In this document: positions 22,915-34,096 of the stretch, one piece after another
Layout of the letters: the number at the start of each line of letters is the position of its first letter
How positions within the stretch are numbered: the stretch's first letter is position 1
DNA from: Patagioenas fasciata
Lineage: Eukaryota; Chordata; Aves; Columbiformes; Columbidae
Length of the DNA: 64,000 nt
Reading direction: 5' to 3'
Assembly (NCBI RefSeq): GCF_037038585.1
Contig: NC_092523.1
Location: 5,001 to 69,000, forward strand
The notes under the pieces: generated by a model
Seen by the model: only the letters and a program-made list of their open reading frames with translations
Database searches by the model: none
What the model was told of the DNA's origin: nothing
Program-made: the position numbers and the translations under genes

Positions 22915-24640
22915 GGAAAGGGACTGTCCCCCCCATGCCCACATCTACATCATCCCAGATGACTGCACAACCTTTGCCTACACAATTTAATAGGTCCAGA
23001 GATAAACCATGGACTCCTAGAGCTCAATGCCCCCACCCCAGACTCCACACGTGCGGGCAGAGCAGCTCCAGGCCAAATGGGGACGTGCGCAGACAAACAC
23101 GCCACAAAACACGATGGACAACACAAGTGCAACGTGACCAAAAACGCCCCAAAACAACAGCAATGCCAAAACCACAGATGGCATCAAAGTCACCTGTAGG
23201 AAGGCAGTAACGAGGCAAGGAGCCTCGTCAGCAACCCCAGGGAAAAAAAAAGGAGCCAAACATCATGGCCCCTTACGAGACGGCGGCACTGGCGCGTTCG
23301 CACAGAGACGGCGGCACGACCTAAGAACTTCTTCCCAGCATCTTGAAGTGCCAGTCCCTGAGACTGGACGGGTAGAGAGCAGAGCTGCTGATACAGCCCA
23401 GAATGACACCATAAATCACAACTGACCAGAAACACCCAAAATGCAAGAACCATCCACGCTTTCTGCGGCTGATACAAGAATCCAGCACCCGATTGGCACT
23501 CTGCCAATTAGCACTGGCATTCCAGATCTCAAGATGGCACCAGAGATGCCTGTTGGACCTCTGGAGCACAATGAGACCCCACAATCTTCTAAGAGGCGGA
23601 AGGCAGGTTTCCCAAACTACATGACAATACAGACAGACACTGGAGCTGCCCTGCCCGGCACACCCTGGCATAGCACTGTAAAGGTCCCTGGACCCTGTAC
23701 CACCCAAAGCGGACTGAGCCTCCACAGCCCTTTCCCTTATCACGACTTGACCCCCGCCCTGTCATTCCCGATCCTGTCCCAGCCCTCGTGCCTCCACTTA
23801 TCTTTCTCGGGACCAAAGGACGGAATCCATCTTCGACACAGAAAACGCCACGTGTGCTAATGGACATCTGGGAGCATTGCCCAGTTCCTCTTCAACATCT
23901 ACAATAACACGAGAAAACACACGCTCGCTAAGCCACCGCAGCACTAAGTATTGTACGGTAAAAGTCGACCCCTTCCGCGACACCCACCTCCACAGAAGTT
24001 CCGGGGCGATCCGCTTGGCGTCTATTGCCACGGTTGTAGTCGCAAACCATCGTGTCTCGTTGCACCTAATACAGCGATAAACAGAAAACTGTAACGCTTT
24101 GCACTAGTCCCCAGCCCCACGCTCTTTCAAGCCCCCACCGTGGCTCACGGCAAACGCTCCTCGAAGTCCAAAGGGCCCAAAAAGACGCTGCAAAACAAGA
24201 AAAACTCTGAACCGAGTCACCACACCATACTGGGCTCCTCAACACCAACCGCCACCTGACCGTAGCTGCTGGCCGGCCTGCGCCTTCGCCCCTCCGAGCT
24301 CCTCTGAGCCACCTCCAAAAGCAAAGGCACTTGCTTGGATGCTGCCCAAAACCACTCTGCCCGTAGACGATACCATCTCACTCTCCTTTACCTAGACCGC
24401 TTGCCCGCCTGGTCGCCCTTGCTTTGGACTACCATGCTGTAGACGACAAAGAGGTGGAGCTACCGCCTGTAAAACACAAAGGACGGTCATACCTGCACCG
24501 GCAGCACGAGACCTGAAACCAGCTGATGCTTCAACCTGGCGCTCGTTGCTCGCCTTGCCCGAGGACCTGTGGTGCGGATACCCAGCGTTCCTCTTTACTT
24601 TGCACCTATTAAACAGATAAAGGATCAAACTTTAATAGAG
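22915..24640. repeat. Ancestral subtelomeric repeat, unit F (truncated)
   Basis: Anchor at about 23,000. The minisatellite is reduced to one copy plus remnant (23,279-23,320). The CCAAT palindrome segment lies near 23,490. The unit ends at about 24,640, where the 506-bp repeats begin, so the ATG exon is replaced by different DNA. Confidence 0.8.
23988..24605 (-). pseudogene. Broken copy of the spliced gene in unit F
   Basis: The exon-sized blocks keep their lengths: 24436-24392 (45 nt), 24312-24261 (52), 24187-24149 (39) and 24065-23988 (78 to the GTGGGT donor). The frame used in D and E has a TAG at the start of the 45-nt exon, and the acceptor of the 52-nt exon is GAG instead of CAG. The block equivalent to the second exon starts at 24605. 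It lies 77 nt from the splice donor of the first 506-bp repeat (exon end 24683), the same intron length as in D and E. Confidence 0.5.
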
Positions 24641-25450
24641 ACACACGTCACATCTTTGTACCACTACTCCTGAAGCTCTTACCTCAAACACACACCTCCG
24701 CTTCTCCAAAGACTTCTGCTCACGTAGATTAAACGGCTCAAAAGCTGTCAACTGCTGAAGGAGTGGCAGAGAACCTGCACTGAAGAGTCCCTGGACCTGA
24801 ATGAGCTCCCTGCCTGGGGACTGGAGCTCAAATACCCTGAGCCCCGCCCACCCCCTTCCCACAACCCCCAAGGAAAGGGGAGGGGTCGATAGCCCGGGCT
24901 CCACCCACCACCCTTATCAAATTAGCTGGAATCTCACTGGAAATGACAGCACCTGCACGTTATTACTGCTATTGCACCTGCAATAGGACTGAGGATGGAT
25001 TTCAAGTTATATTTTCCAGGGAGCAGAGAGAAAATGAAATACAATAACTAACACTTCATTTTAATTACGATCAGGAATTCTGCAAAATTGCAAAGCACCT
25101 GGAATTAAATCAACAAACAAAACATAATGACAAACATACTTTGTACCACAGCTGCTACTGAACCTTCGCTACTCCTGAAGCTCTTACCTCAAACGAACAC
25201 CCCTGCTTCTCCAAAGACTTCTGCTCACGTAGATAAAACGGCTCAAAAGCTGCCAACTGCTGAAAGACCGGCAGAGAACCTGCACCGAAGAGTCCCTGGA
25301 CCTGAATGAGCTCCCTGCCTGGGGACTGGAGCTCAAATACCCTGAGCCCCGCCCACCCCCTTCCCAGGATCCCTGGGAAAAAAGGGGAGGGGTCGATCGC
25401 CCCGGGCTCCGCCCACCACCCTTATCAAATTAGCTGAAATCTGACTGGAA

Positions 25451-25669
25451 ATGACAGCACCTGCACGTTATTACTGCTATGGCACCTGCGATGGGACTGA
25501 GCATGGATTTCAAGTTACATTTTCCAGGGATCAGACAGAAAATGAAATGCAATACCTAACACTTCATTTTAATTACGATCAGGAATTCTGCAAAATTGCA
25601 AAGCACCTAGAATTAAATCAACAAATGAAACATAATGACAAACATACTTTGTACCACAGCTGCTACTGA
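25451..25669 (+). CDS. Hypothetical 72-residue ORF in 506-bp repeat copy 2
   Basis: ATG-started frame in the AT-rich half of the repeat, beginning MTAPARYYCYGTCDGTEHGF and ending HSCY. It has a Cys/Tyr-rich start and an amphipathic second half; no family is recognised. The same frame has an early stop (CAATAA instead of CAATAC) in copies 1 and 4 and is truncated in copy 5, so only two of five copies are open. This argues against selection on the protein. Confidence 0.15.
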   Translation: MTAPARYYCYGTCDGTEHGFQVTFSRDQTENEMQYLTLHFNYDQEFCKIAKHLELNQQMKHNDKHTLYHSCY

Positions 25670-25693
25670 ACCTTTCTACTCCTGAAGCTCTTA

Positions 25694-25930
25694 CCTCAAA
25701 CGAACACCCCCGCTTCTCCAAAGACTTCTGCTCACGTAGATTAAACGGCTCAAAAGCTGTCGACTGCTGAAGGAGTGGCAGAGAACCTGCACTGAAGAGT
25801 CCCTGGACCTGAATGAGCTCCCTGCCTGGGGACTAGAGCTCAAATACCCTGAGCCCCGCCCACGCCCTTCCCATGATCCCTGGGAAAAAGGGAGGGGTCG
25901 ATCGCCCCGGGCTCCACCCACCACCCTTAT
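25694..25930 (-). promoter_or_regulatory. Promoter-like block and exon-1 donor in the 506-bp repeat
   Basis: Shown for the third copy; the same signals recur in all five. On the minus strand a GC box GGGCGGGGCT (25,861-25,852) is followed by a TATA-like GTATTTG (25,847-25,841), then about 145 nt without a strong signal, then a splice donor GAG|GTAAGA with exon end at 25,695. Equivalent exon ends are 24,683, 25,188, 26,201 and 26,707. A second GC-rich block lies farther upstream (25,905-25,920). I infer a compact promoter and non-coding first exon, read toward the telomere. There is no ATG-initiated long frame in it. Confidence 0.4.
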
Positions 25931-25955
25931 CAAATTAGCTGGAATCTCACTGGAA

Positions 25956-26174
25956 ATGACAGCACCTGCACATTATTACTGCTATTGCACCTGCGATGGG
26001 ACTGAGTATGGATTTCAAGTTACATTTTCCAGGGAGCAGACAGAAAATGAAATACAATACCTAACACTACATTTTAATTGTGATCAGGAATTCTGCAAAA
26101 TTGCAAAGCACCTAGAATTAAACCAACAAATGAAACATAATGACAAACATTCTTTGTACCACAGCTGCTACTGA
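25956..26174 (+). CDS. Hypothetical 72-residue ORF in 506-bp repeat copy 3
   Basis: Nearly the same protein as the frame in copy 2, with a few substitutions. It lies on the strand opposite the promoter-like block of the same unit. It is open probably because the copies are young. I do not assign a function. Confidence 0.15.
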   Translation: MTAPAHYYCYCTCDGTEYGFQVTFSREQTENEIQYLTLHFNCDQEFCKIAKHLELNQQMKHNDKHSLYHSCY

Positions 26175-27129
26175 ACTTTTTCTACTCCTGAAGCTCTTAC
26201 CTCAAACGAACACCCCCGCTTCTCCAAAGACTTCTGCTCACGTAGATTAAACGGCTCAAAAGCTGTCGACTGCTGAAGGAGTGGCAGAGAACCTGCACTG
26301 AAGAGTCCCTGGACCTGAATGAGCTCCCTGCCTGGGGACTAGAGCTCAAATACCCTGAGCCCCGCCCACCCCCTTCCCATGATCCCTGGGAAAAGGGGAG
26401 GGGTCGATCGCCCCGGGCTCCGCCCACCACCCTTATCAAATTAGCTGGAATCTCACTGGAAATGACAGCACCTGCACGTTATTACTGCTATTGCACCTGC
26501 GATGGGACTGAGTATGGATTTCAAGTTACATTTTCCAGGGAGCAGAGAGAAAATGAAATACAATAACTAACACTTCATTTTAATTACGATCAGGAATTCT
26601 GCAAATTTGCAAAGCACCTAGAATTAAATCAACAAATGAAACATAATGACAAACATTCTTTGTACCACAGCTGCTACTGAACCTTCGCTACTCCTGAAGC
26701 TCTTACCTCAAACGAACACCCCCGCTTCTCCAAAGACTTCTGCTCACGTAGATAAAACGGCTCAAAAGCTGTCGACTGCTGAAGGAGTGGCAGAGAACCT
26801 GCACTGAAGAGTCCCTGGACCTGAATGAGCTCCCTGCCTGGGGACTGGAGCTCAAATACCCTGAGCCCCGCCCACGCCCTTCCCACAATCCCTGGGGAAA
26901 GGGGAGGGGTCGATCGCCCTGGGTGCCGCCCACCACCCTTATCGAATTAGCTGGAATCTGACTGGAAATGACAGCACCTGCACGTTGTTACTGCTATTGC
27001 ACCTGCGATGCGACTGAGTACGGATGTTAACTTAGATTTTCTAGGAATTAGATTGAAATTGAGATACAATATTTATATTACTAATAAAATTGTGTATTCA
27101 AATTTCCTACAAAAAAGGGGCAGAGCTCA

Positions 27130-27870
27130 GTATCAAATATCAGAGGTCAGCGGCCAAGGGTCCGAGGTCAACGCTCTTATGTCAAGGATCAAAAGTGGAG
27201 GGTCGTGGCTCAAAGGTGAGACTTTGAGGGTCAGAGGGTCAGACTCAAAATACGGGGGTCAAAAGTCTACTGTCGGAGATCCGAGGTCAAAGGTGAATGG
27301 TCGAGGTCAAATGTCGAGGGTCAGAGAGTAAAGGTCAGAACTCAAAGATCAGAGTGAAGGGTCAAATGACAGAGAACAAGGGTGGGGTCAGAAGTTGAAG
27401 GTAAATATGTCAAAGGTCATGAAGTCAAATGGCAAGGGTCACGGGTCATAACTGGGAGGTCAAAGGTCAAGGGTCGGGGCGCAGAGGTCAAATATTGGGA
27501 TAAAAGCTCAAATGGGGGTCAAGATGCTGCGGTCGGTGTCAAAGGCCAATGATCAAAGGTCAACTGTCAGAGGTGATGCGGTGGAGGGTCAGGGTCGAGA
27601 GGTCAAGTGTGAGGGCTCAAAGGTCACAGGTCGACTGTCAGGCATCAAAAGGCGGTGGTAGAAATTCAGAGGTCATGGGTCACAGATCGGAATGCAAAGG
27701 TCGGAAGTCCAGGGTGACTGTCAAAGAACACAGGTCAAAGGTCGGGACCAAAAGACAAATGTCGAGACGAATATCAGAGGTCCTGGGTCGGGTGAAGGGT
27801 CAAATGTCAAGAATCAAAGGTTAAAGATCAGCGATCAGAGGTCAAGGATTGGATGTCAGAGTCAAGGCTC
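27130..27870 (+). repeat. Degenerate AGGTCA/GGGTCA minisatellite
   Basis: About 740 bp dominated by irregularly spaced AGGTCA and GGGTCA words in the same orientation, often as AGGTCAAAGGTCA-like pairs (a clear one at 27,457-27,469). AGGTCA is the half-site of nuclear receptors. Two half-sites spaced by one base (DR1) bind RXR, HNF4, COUP-TF and TR2/TR4 type factors. Period and spacing vary, so it is an old, eroded array. Confidence 0.8.
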
Positions 27871-27879
27871 ACAAGTTCT

Positions 27880-28215
27880 CTACAGGCCTCTGTCAGACTG
27901 GGTCAGGCCCTGTCAAACCCATTGAGCCTCTGTCAGTCACCATTGAGCTCCCTCAGGCTGTGCTAGCCCTTGTCAGGCTCTGTTCCTCTTTGTCACTCTT
28001 TGTCTGGCCTTATCGATCTTTGTTATGCTCTATGGGGCTCTGTCGGACCCTGTCGACGTCTGTTGCTCTTTATTGAGCTTTCTCAGGCTCTGTCAGATTT
28101 TTGTCGATCTTACTCGTGGTTTGCTGAGCTTTACGAGCTCTATCGGAATTCGTTGGGCTCTCTCACGCTTTATTGGGCTGTCTCTGTTTCGGTTGAACTC
28201 TGTTGGTTTCTGTCG
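27880..28215 (+). repeat. Degenerate GGCTCTGTCA minisatellite
   Basis: About 330 bp of pyrimidine-rich sequence built from GCTCTGTCAG-like words (CTCTGTCAG, CTTTGTCA, CTCTGTTG) with a loose 10-14-base spacing. It directly adjoins the AGGTCA array. Open frames across it (Leu/Ser/Phe-rich) are repeat by-products. Confidence 0.7.
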
Positions 28216-29640
28216 GGGGTGGGGGGCGTGGTTTCTGAGCGAAGTTCGCGGACTCTGAACCGGGGGCTCCGTCTGCGTTCCCCCTGGGTCCGAGAGCGTC
28301 CCCGCTCGCCCGCGATCCCGGGAACTGATACGACCCTCGGAGGGTGGAGGAGAACCCGCTTTCTCCCGTTTAGGAGTACGCAAAAAGGGGGACGGGTGGT
28401 GGTTTGACGCCAGCCTAGGAGCATGGGGGCTCCTTACGGGCGTCCTGGAGTCTCCCGGGTACTGGGAAAGGAACCGGGGAACCCCCGAACCGTTTGGAGG
28501 GGTCTTCGGGTGATGCTCCCGCTCAGATCGAGACGCCTTTGTGATTCCTGAAGAGTAGTCCCCTCCCTGTCCTTCCGGCCTCACACTGTATCCCCCGCTG
28601 TATCATTGGCTCCCAAGGACAGGAGGCCCCATGGCATCCTTACGGTCTCCCCCAGCCCCTATACACTCTGTTCATACCCCTCCTGAACCCCGCTTTCGAC
28701 ACCAGGGATGGGGCTGTGTCCCCGGACGACGCCCCGGCCTGTCCCCCAGAGAGCTGTGACGGTGGGAAAATCCATCGCTTTAATGGAAGGGGGGAGGGGG
28801 GAGCGCGAGGGGGAAAAATCATGGACTCCACGCAATCCAATATGAATTCGGGCAAAGCCATTTATTACAGAAACAAGCCTCCTTGTATATGCGGTTATTT
28901 CTCGATCACACGTCCACGCTCCGAGCGTGCGGTAGCCGATGGGACGCTGTTTGTGTTCGCGAGCTGTCGGCGCACCCGAGTCTCGCTGCTCGTGGGTCTG
29001 TTGATTTACGTGGTGTTTTCGGCTTTCCGAGGTGGCCTTCAAGTTCCTTTGTGCCTTGCTAGTTCAGTAACGAATCTCCGTCTCGTAGAAACCCGTCGGC
29101 ACGGTAACTTCAAGAAAATCCCTCGACTCTCCCTGTTTATTTTTGAACCGGCCTAGCCTTGTTTACGACATGCTGATTCGTCTTTGAAATACGCTGCAGC
29201 GTACAACGTAGGATTACCGACATAAGTAAGGCTTAACTGCATCATATGTAATTGTAATGAATAAGATCAAACAAATATCCAGCAATTTCCAAGCTTTGAA
29301 AACATTTGTCAAAGCCTAATTCTACTATAACAATCTCATTAACGTGCTGATGTAATTTGTCAAAACTGCTATGAATAGATTGCGAACAATCAGACGAGTT
29401 TATATGACATATTCTCTCAAATTCTTCACTACCGTGGCCTAGCGTGCAAAGTAAAAGATCTACGGGGAATCGGGCGGCGTGAAAAACGCGGCGTCCGCGG
29501 AAGAAGGAGTAACGGTGAAAACTATTGTGCGCCTGGCTGCGCGAACGGGAAGATGTTTGGAAACGGACGCGGTGGGGTGTCTTTTACTGTTCGCTCAGCG
29601 GAAGGGGTGTGTTTGATCGACGAATGGATTTTTTTCTCCC
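28215..29640. other. Unassigned GC-rich segment, possible LTR on minus strand
   Basis: The left part (28,215-28,600) is G/C-rich without clear features. At 28,855-28,875 the minus strand reads CTGTAATAAATGGC, a polyadenylation-signal context, within 28,840-29,170 that could be an old LTR in reverse orientation. I could not find LTR ends, a PBS or a target duplication. Confidence 0.3.
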
Positions 29641-31260
29641 GATACGTGGGAGGAAATAGGGACTGAACTGTGGGAAGCGGTCACGATGTGGAAGCGGGAG
29701 GCTCACGACCTCACGGGGCCCTGGCGGGAGGTCGGGCGACTGATGCGGGAAGTCTCGGAGGAGCCGGAGCTGTGCACCGTCGCCTCGGAGCCGTCCGCCG
29801 TGAACTGCCCCCCCTCAGAGAACTCCGAAAAATTGATACCGCTGGTATGTCCCGTATCAGATTTGGAGTTCTGGAGCGCAGAGCAAATCGTGCGCTCTGA
29901 ACCGTTTAAGCCGTTCCCTGCCTCCGACAACGAATGGCATTGACCTGCGAGTTTCGACGAGCCGGGACGACTTAATCCGTCTGACGTGGCTTTGCCGGAG
30001 CGCCCGATGGAGCGCCGGGGTGGAGCGCCGCGGAATCGCCCTTACTTCCGAGAGGAGACTCGTGTGCGTGGACTGAATGACTTACTGAGACGGCGAGAGA
30101 GACATATGCGAGAAGTTCTAAAAGCTAAGAAACCGTTGATGGCGACAACGGCAAAACTTTGCAATTAATAGCGTATGAAAACGTATCATATGCGATTAAG
30201 GACGGGTGAGAGGCAAGTAACAGGGAATGTAAAAACGTGGAAAATGAGAATGGCAGGAGGCGGAACTGGACCTCTCTCCTGAGGAGCTCTGAATTAAAGA
30301 AGAGGGAATACAAAAATGGGCTAGACAATGTACAAAGGATGGGATGTGGTCTCTGCTTCTGTAAAAGAAGCAGATGAATATTTGAGAGCGGTAGACAAAA
30401 AAAGGCTAGACACTGGATGGGCGGATAGGTTTACGAATACACGTCGACTTACTGATCCGCGGAGAAACGTGATGGAAATGTATATCGGTGATAGTAACGA
30501 TAATTTGGGTGCTGCCCCTGTGCGTTATGGCTGAGATACTCCTTGATATCGCTCTTATAATGCAGTGCAATGCTGGCGAGGGGTAATCGTAGATGCGACC
30601 GTTGAAGGGTCTATGTTAGCTGATGGTATTATAGCGATGCCGCTGCACGTAGATAACAGAGGACAAAGGCGGTTGTCGCCCTTTGATTGGAAAAACGTTG
30701 ATAAATTGCAAATTGCAGAAATGCAATAGGGTAAGGACAATAAATATATGATGCAGCAAATGCATTAATTTTTTTACGAGGCAAGTACGGAATCCAACAA
30801 ATCTTAAATGCATTCATGAAGTTACTCGGTCCCCCAATGGGGTATTTGCTGTTCTTGGGCAAGTGGCAGGGGAAGGTGGAACTGGCAGGATTAGAAAATG
30901 TTAATTTACCAGCGGGTCATCCCTTACGATTACCTACCGCTGAGCGACTGCTAGGTCGTGGGAGATAGGCGGATGGTGCTGCTCTGGCGGAGCTTCGTCC
31001 GAGGATTTTGCGGCGGGGGCTGGCTCTGGCAGCAGTGAAAGAAACGCCAAATATATGTAACCCTGTGCTACCGTATTCTACAATAAAGCAGGGTCCTGAG
31101 GAACCATACATGAAGTTTGTGGACCATTAAAAAGAAGCTATACATGCTTCTCCTAACCTGACTCCAGAGGCAAAACCTGCTGTATGGAAATATCCGGCCG
31201 TGATGAATGCGAACGCCCGATGCCGACGGAAATTAGCCGGCTAGGGAAAAACTGCTTCTG
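29640..31260 (+). pseudogene. Degenerate class II ERV gag remnant
   Basis: Several short frames separated by stops and frameshifts. The clearest retroviral signature is the capsid major homology region: from 31,083 the sequence reads IKQGPEEPYMKFV, followed by a stop and then a NANARCRRKLAG-like tail near 31,200-31,245. Upstream, 30,655-30,729 (PLHVDNRGQRRLSPFDWKNV) fits the N-terminal capsid of beta/alpha-type Gag, and 29,686-29,943 may derive from matrix. The frame is broken many times and cannot make Gag. Assignment to class II rests on the homology-region pattern and the integrase downstream. Confidence 0.6.
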
Positions 31261-31599
31261 CGACGCAGACCATGGGAGCTTGGACACGAGTAACGATGGT
31301 GCGATGGGAGGTAGAAAAACGAAAAATACACACCCGAGCCCACACTGAGGCCTCGGCGGCAGCGCTTTAGCCTGCGATGAAAACCAAAGGCGTTGTTCTG
31401 CGGCCTAGCGTGTTTTACTTACGGACAGACGAGACATCTGAAAAGAAACTGCCCACGGTACACTTAACGGCATTACAAAAATGGCATAATTGCCAAATTA
31501 ATTGTGTAGCACATTCTCTTTATATTGTGGCAGTTGTACAAATAATATGTAGAGCGCATCTGCGGCAAGTTTCCAATGCCTTGTTGTTTGAAGCGTTAT

Positions 31600-32480
31600 T
31601 AGATTTGTGAAACGTGTGAGATTATAGGACAGCACCAGTAATTATAATGCATATAAAAAGCCACTCTAACCTACCAGGTGCTCTAGTTGACGGAAACAAC
31701 ATTATATACAAATTTGTAGCGATGACAAATGTATCTCCTTATGAACGAGCCAGACACGCTCACGAATACTTCCATCGATCCTCGGCGTCGCTCCGAACGT
31801 GCTTCACGCTGACCGAGGAACGAGCTGGATCCGTTACGACAGCTTGTCCTCATTGAGCCGACGTAATGCCGTTGCGACAAAAGGCGGTAAATCCTCGGGG
31901 CTTGCGACCGGATCAGTTATATCAAACTAATATGACTGAATTTGCACCATTTGGCCAACAAAAGTACATTCGTGTGTCCATACACACCTGTTCAGGACTG
32001 CTGCATCAGTCCTCAGCAAACGCAAAAGTGGTAGAGCATCATTTATTACAATCTCTTGCTCTCAAGAGTGTTCCTACACAGATCAAAACAGATAAGAGTC
32101 CCGCCTACCGTTCTGACACACTTGCAACCTTCCTCGTCTTGTGGAAGGTACAACACCTGGTCAAAGTCCCTTATAATTCTACTGGCCAAGCAATAATGGA
32201 ATGTGCACACCGCACCCTGAAAAATGTTTTGTCTGTTTTGATAAAACAAGAGGGAATTGATGTGAGTCCAGAAGAAGCTTTTATGAACGCATTGTATGTA
32301 CTGAACTGGCTTAATCCTAAAAGTAACACTGAAATGGAACCTGTTGTTATGCACCATATAAAAAATGTCAAAGATTTTTCTGAAAATGTACCTAAGGTTA
32401 GTGTGTTTAAAGTGACAACACAAAGATAGGAAGGTCCTATGTCATTAATAACCTGGATAAGGGGATATCCTTGTGTTTCT
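31600..32480 (+). pseudogene. Degenerate class II ERV RNase H end and integrase
   Basis: From 31,647 a frame contains an IKSHSNLPG motif typical of the RNase H end, then a His-His-Cys stretch from the integrase zinc domain, broken by a stop at about 31,857. The frame 31,866-32,429 (187 codons, ATG start) covers the integrase core. The first catalytic Asp is replaced by Asn (residue 22 in QTNMT); the second Asp (residue 76, IKTDKS) and the Glu (residue 112, GQAIMEC) keep DX35E spacing. Protease, reverse transcriptase and most of RNase H are missing between this and the gag remnant, so the element is internally deleted and inactive. The C-terminal integrase trace fades by 32,480. Confidence 0.75.
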
Positions 32481-32976
32481 AAAAGTAACCATAAAAATGG
32501 ATGCCAGTAAAGTAGGACAGACATTGGCGACCTAACAAAGAAAAATCCAATTGCAACAATGACAACCCTTAACCTTACAAGTGTTATTACTTTTAGCAAA
32601 AGATGTAGCCAATGTTGACAATCACACTTCATAAAATAGAGCTGCACTGAATTTTTCGATATTAGCCATGGTCACAGTTATGAAGAGTTTAATTGTAACT
32701 GCAGTTGGAAATTTTATTTAATATAATATTAACAATACGCCACAAACACAGTGTGAAATACAGGGTAAGAACATTAAGATTTATACAGTTACAATTACCA
32801 AGAACAGACCTGTTTTGAACGCTCTTTTTAAGCATCGAGAACATCCAACTGCAAATACCCAACATCTTCTATTACTCTGATGTTCTGCAAATCTTAAAAC
32901 ATAAAAATATAAAAGACAGGGAGATGTACCGGCAGAGTCCCCCCCTTCCAGATGGATGGAGCTGTCACCAGCCAGA
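32480..32976 (+). other. AT-rich segment, possible env trace
   Basis: AT-rich and stop-rich. Position after integrase suggests decayed env or the 3' end of the class II provirus, but I see no env motif, polypurine tract or LTR. It ends where the 2.7-kb tandem array begins. Confidence 0.3.
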
Positions 32977-33171
32977 CTGAGAGATGAAGCCAGAGACAAA
33001 AAAATACAAACGAGCCCCATGAGGTGGTAACAATGAACGAGCAAGCGCCGGGCACGCGCGTGCAGAGCGCGTGGACAGTACACGCAGCATATCACGTTAT
33101 TGCACGGCACATGTTACAAACAATCACATTGTTGCTAGGCACTTGGACAGGGCAGCTTTGGTATAAAGCCA

Positions 33172-33178
33172 GCCCCGG
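33172..33178 (+). promoter_or_regulatory. TATA-box-like site near the start of each 2.7-kb unit
   Basis: TATAAAG in a GC-rich context (GCTTTGGTATAAAGCCAGCC) sits about 195 bp into every 2.7-kb unit. In unit 1 it is followed 35 bp later by CATCGGTGAGTGG, which has a splice-donor core; in other units this reads GGTGCGT. Together these resemble an LTR-type core promoter, but no LTR boundaries are visible. Confidence 0.35.
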
Positions 33179-34079
33179 CCGACAACAACGGGAACTCTGC
33201 GAACATCGCATCGGTGAGTGGGGTTCCGTCGCTCGCATGGTAAAGCAACGATTCGGTCCAACGGCAATAGCTGAGTCTGGGGTCTTCGTGATTCTCAGCG
33301 GATCCTTTCCACGGACCTCAGACAGGTCTTCACTTTGTGCAGTTGGAGATACTGTTTTCAGTCATATTAACAATGCGGTCGCCTAAAAAGAAAAAAGAAA
33401 TTGTTAACATGCTCAGTGAAAAAACAGCACGCTACAGAAAACATTGGTCACCAATGCTCTTGGCTGTGAACGGTAAAACACCAGTGAAGAGCCTGCCCGC
33501 CCTCCTACCCATGGCAACTCCATTCCAGATGATGGCAACAACCTCTGCATACACAATTTAGTATATATGAACAAATTAACCACGGATGCCTAGAGCTCAG
33601 TCCGCCCACCCCTGACTCTGCAGCTCCGGGCAGAGCAGCTCCGAGCCAAACACGCACACGTGCAGACCGAAGTTCCACAGCACGTTACAGACAACATCAC
33701 TACAACAGCACCAAAAATGCTCAACAACAAGAAGAACTCCAAGACCAGACCCCACATCGATCAGAAGAACCGGCACAGAGGCAGCAGTGAGGCGAGCAGC
33801 CTCTACTGCAACCCCGGAATAAAAAGGAGCCCAACGTCACGGCCCCTTATGAATGGCACTGGCGCAAACACGCAGGGACAGCGCAAGCACAAGAAGCTGC
33901 TGCAAGACTCAAAAACTTCAAGATGCTGGGAAGAAGTGCCAGTCCCTGAGACTGGATGGGTAGAGAGCAGAGCTGCCGATGCAGCCCAGAACTACGCCAT
34001 AAACACAACTGACCAGCGACATCCAAGGCACAAGAACCGTCCATGCTTTCGGCTGCTGATACAAGAAAACCAGCACCCA

Positions 34080-34096
34080 ATTGGCGCTGCGCCAAT
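34080..34096. promoter_or_regulatory. Split-CCAAT palindrome
   Basis: ATTGGCGCTGCGCCAAT is a perfect 17-bp odd palindrome joining two CCAAT cores in opposite orientation. It recurs at the same place in all 2.7-kb units. Related forms lie in A, B, D and F; in E both cores are mutated. CCAAT cores bind NF-Y. A bidirectional regulatory role is inference. Confidence 0.4.

Larger units (their letters stand above)
20870..22915. repeat. Ancestral subtelomeric repeat, unit E
   Basis: Anchor at about 20,960. It contains a 28-bp minisatellite, a decayed CCAAT palindrome segment (about 21,560, both CCAAT cores mutated) and the spliced gene at the right end. It is closest to units D and F. Confidence 0.8.
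24667..27095. repeat. 506-bp tandem repeat, five copies
   Basis: Copies start at 24,667, 25,172, 25,679, 26,185 and 26,691 (spacings 505, 507, 506, 506), each with CTCCTGAAGCTCTTACCTCA. The fifth decays after about 27,010. One half of each unit is GC-rich with GC boxes, the other AT-rich. The array joins directly onto unit F. Confidence 0.95.

Noticed and set aside
27970..28584. Frames of 145 and 163 codons in the CTCTGTCAG repeat and adjoining GC-rich DNA
   Set aside because: Compositional; no domain, and the two strands are equally open.
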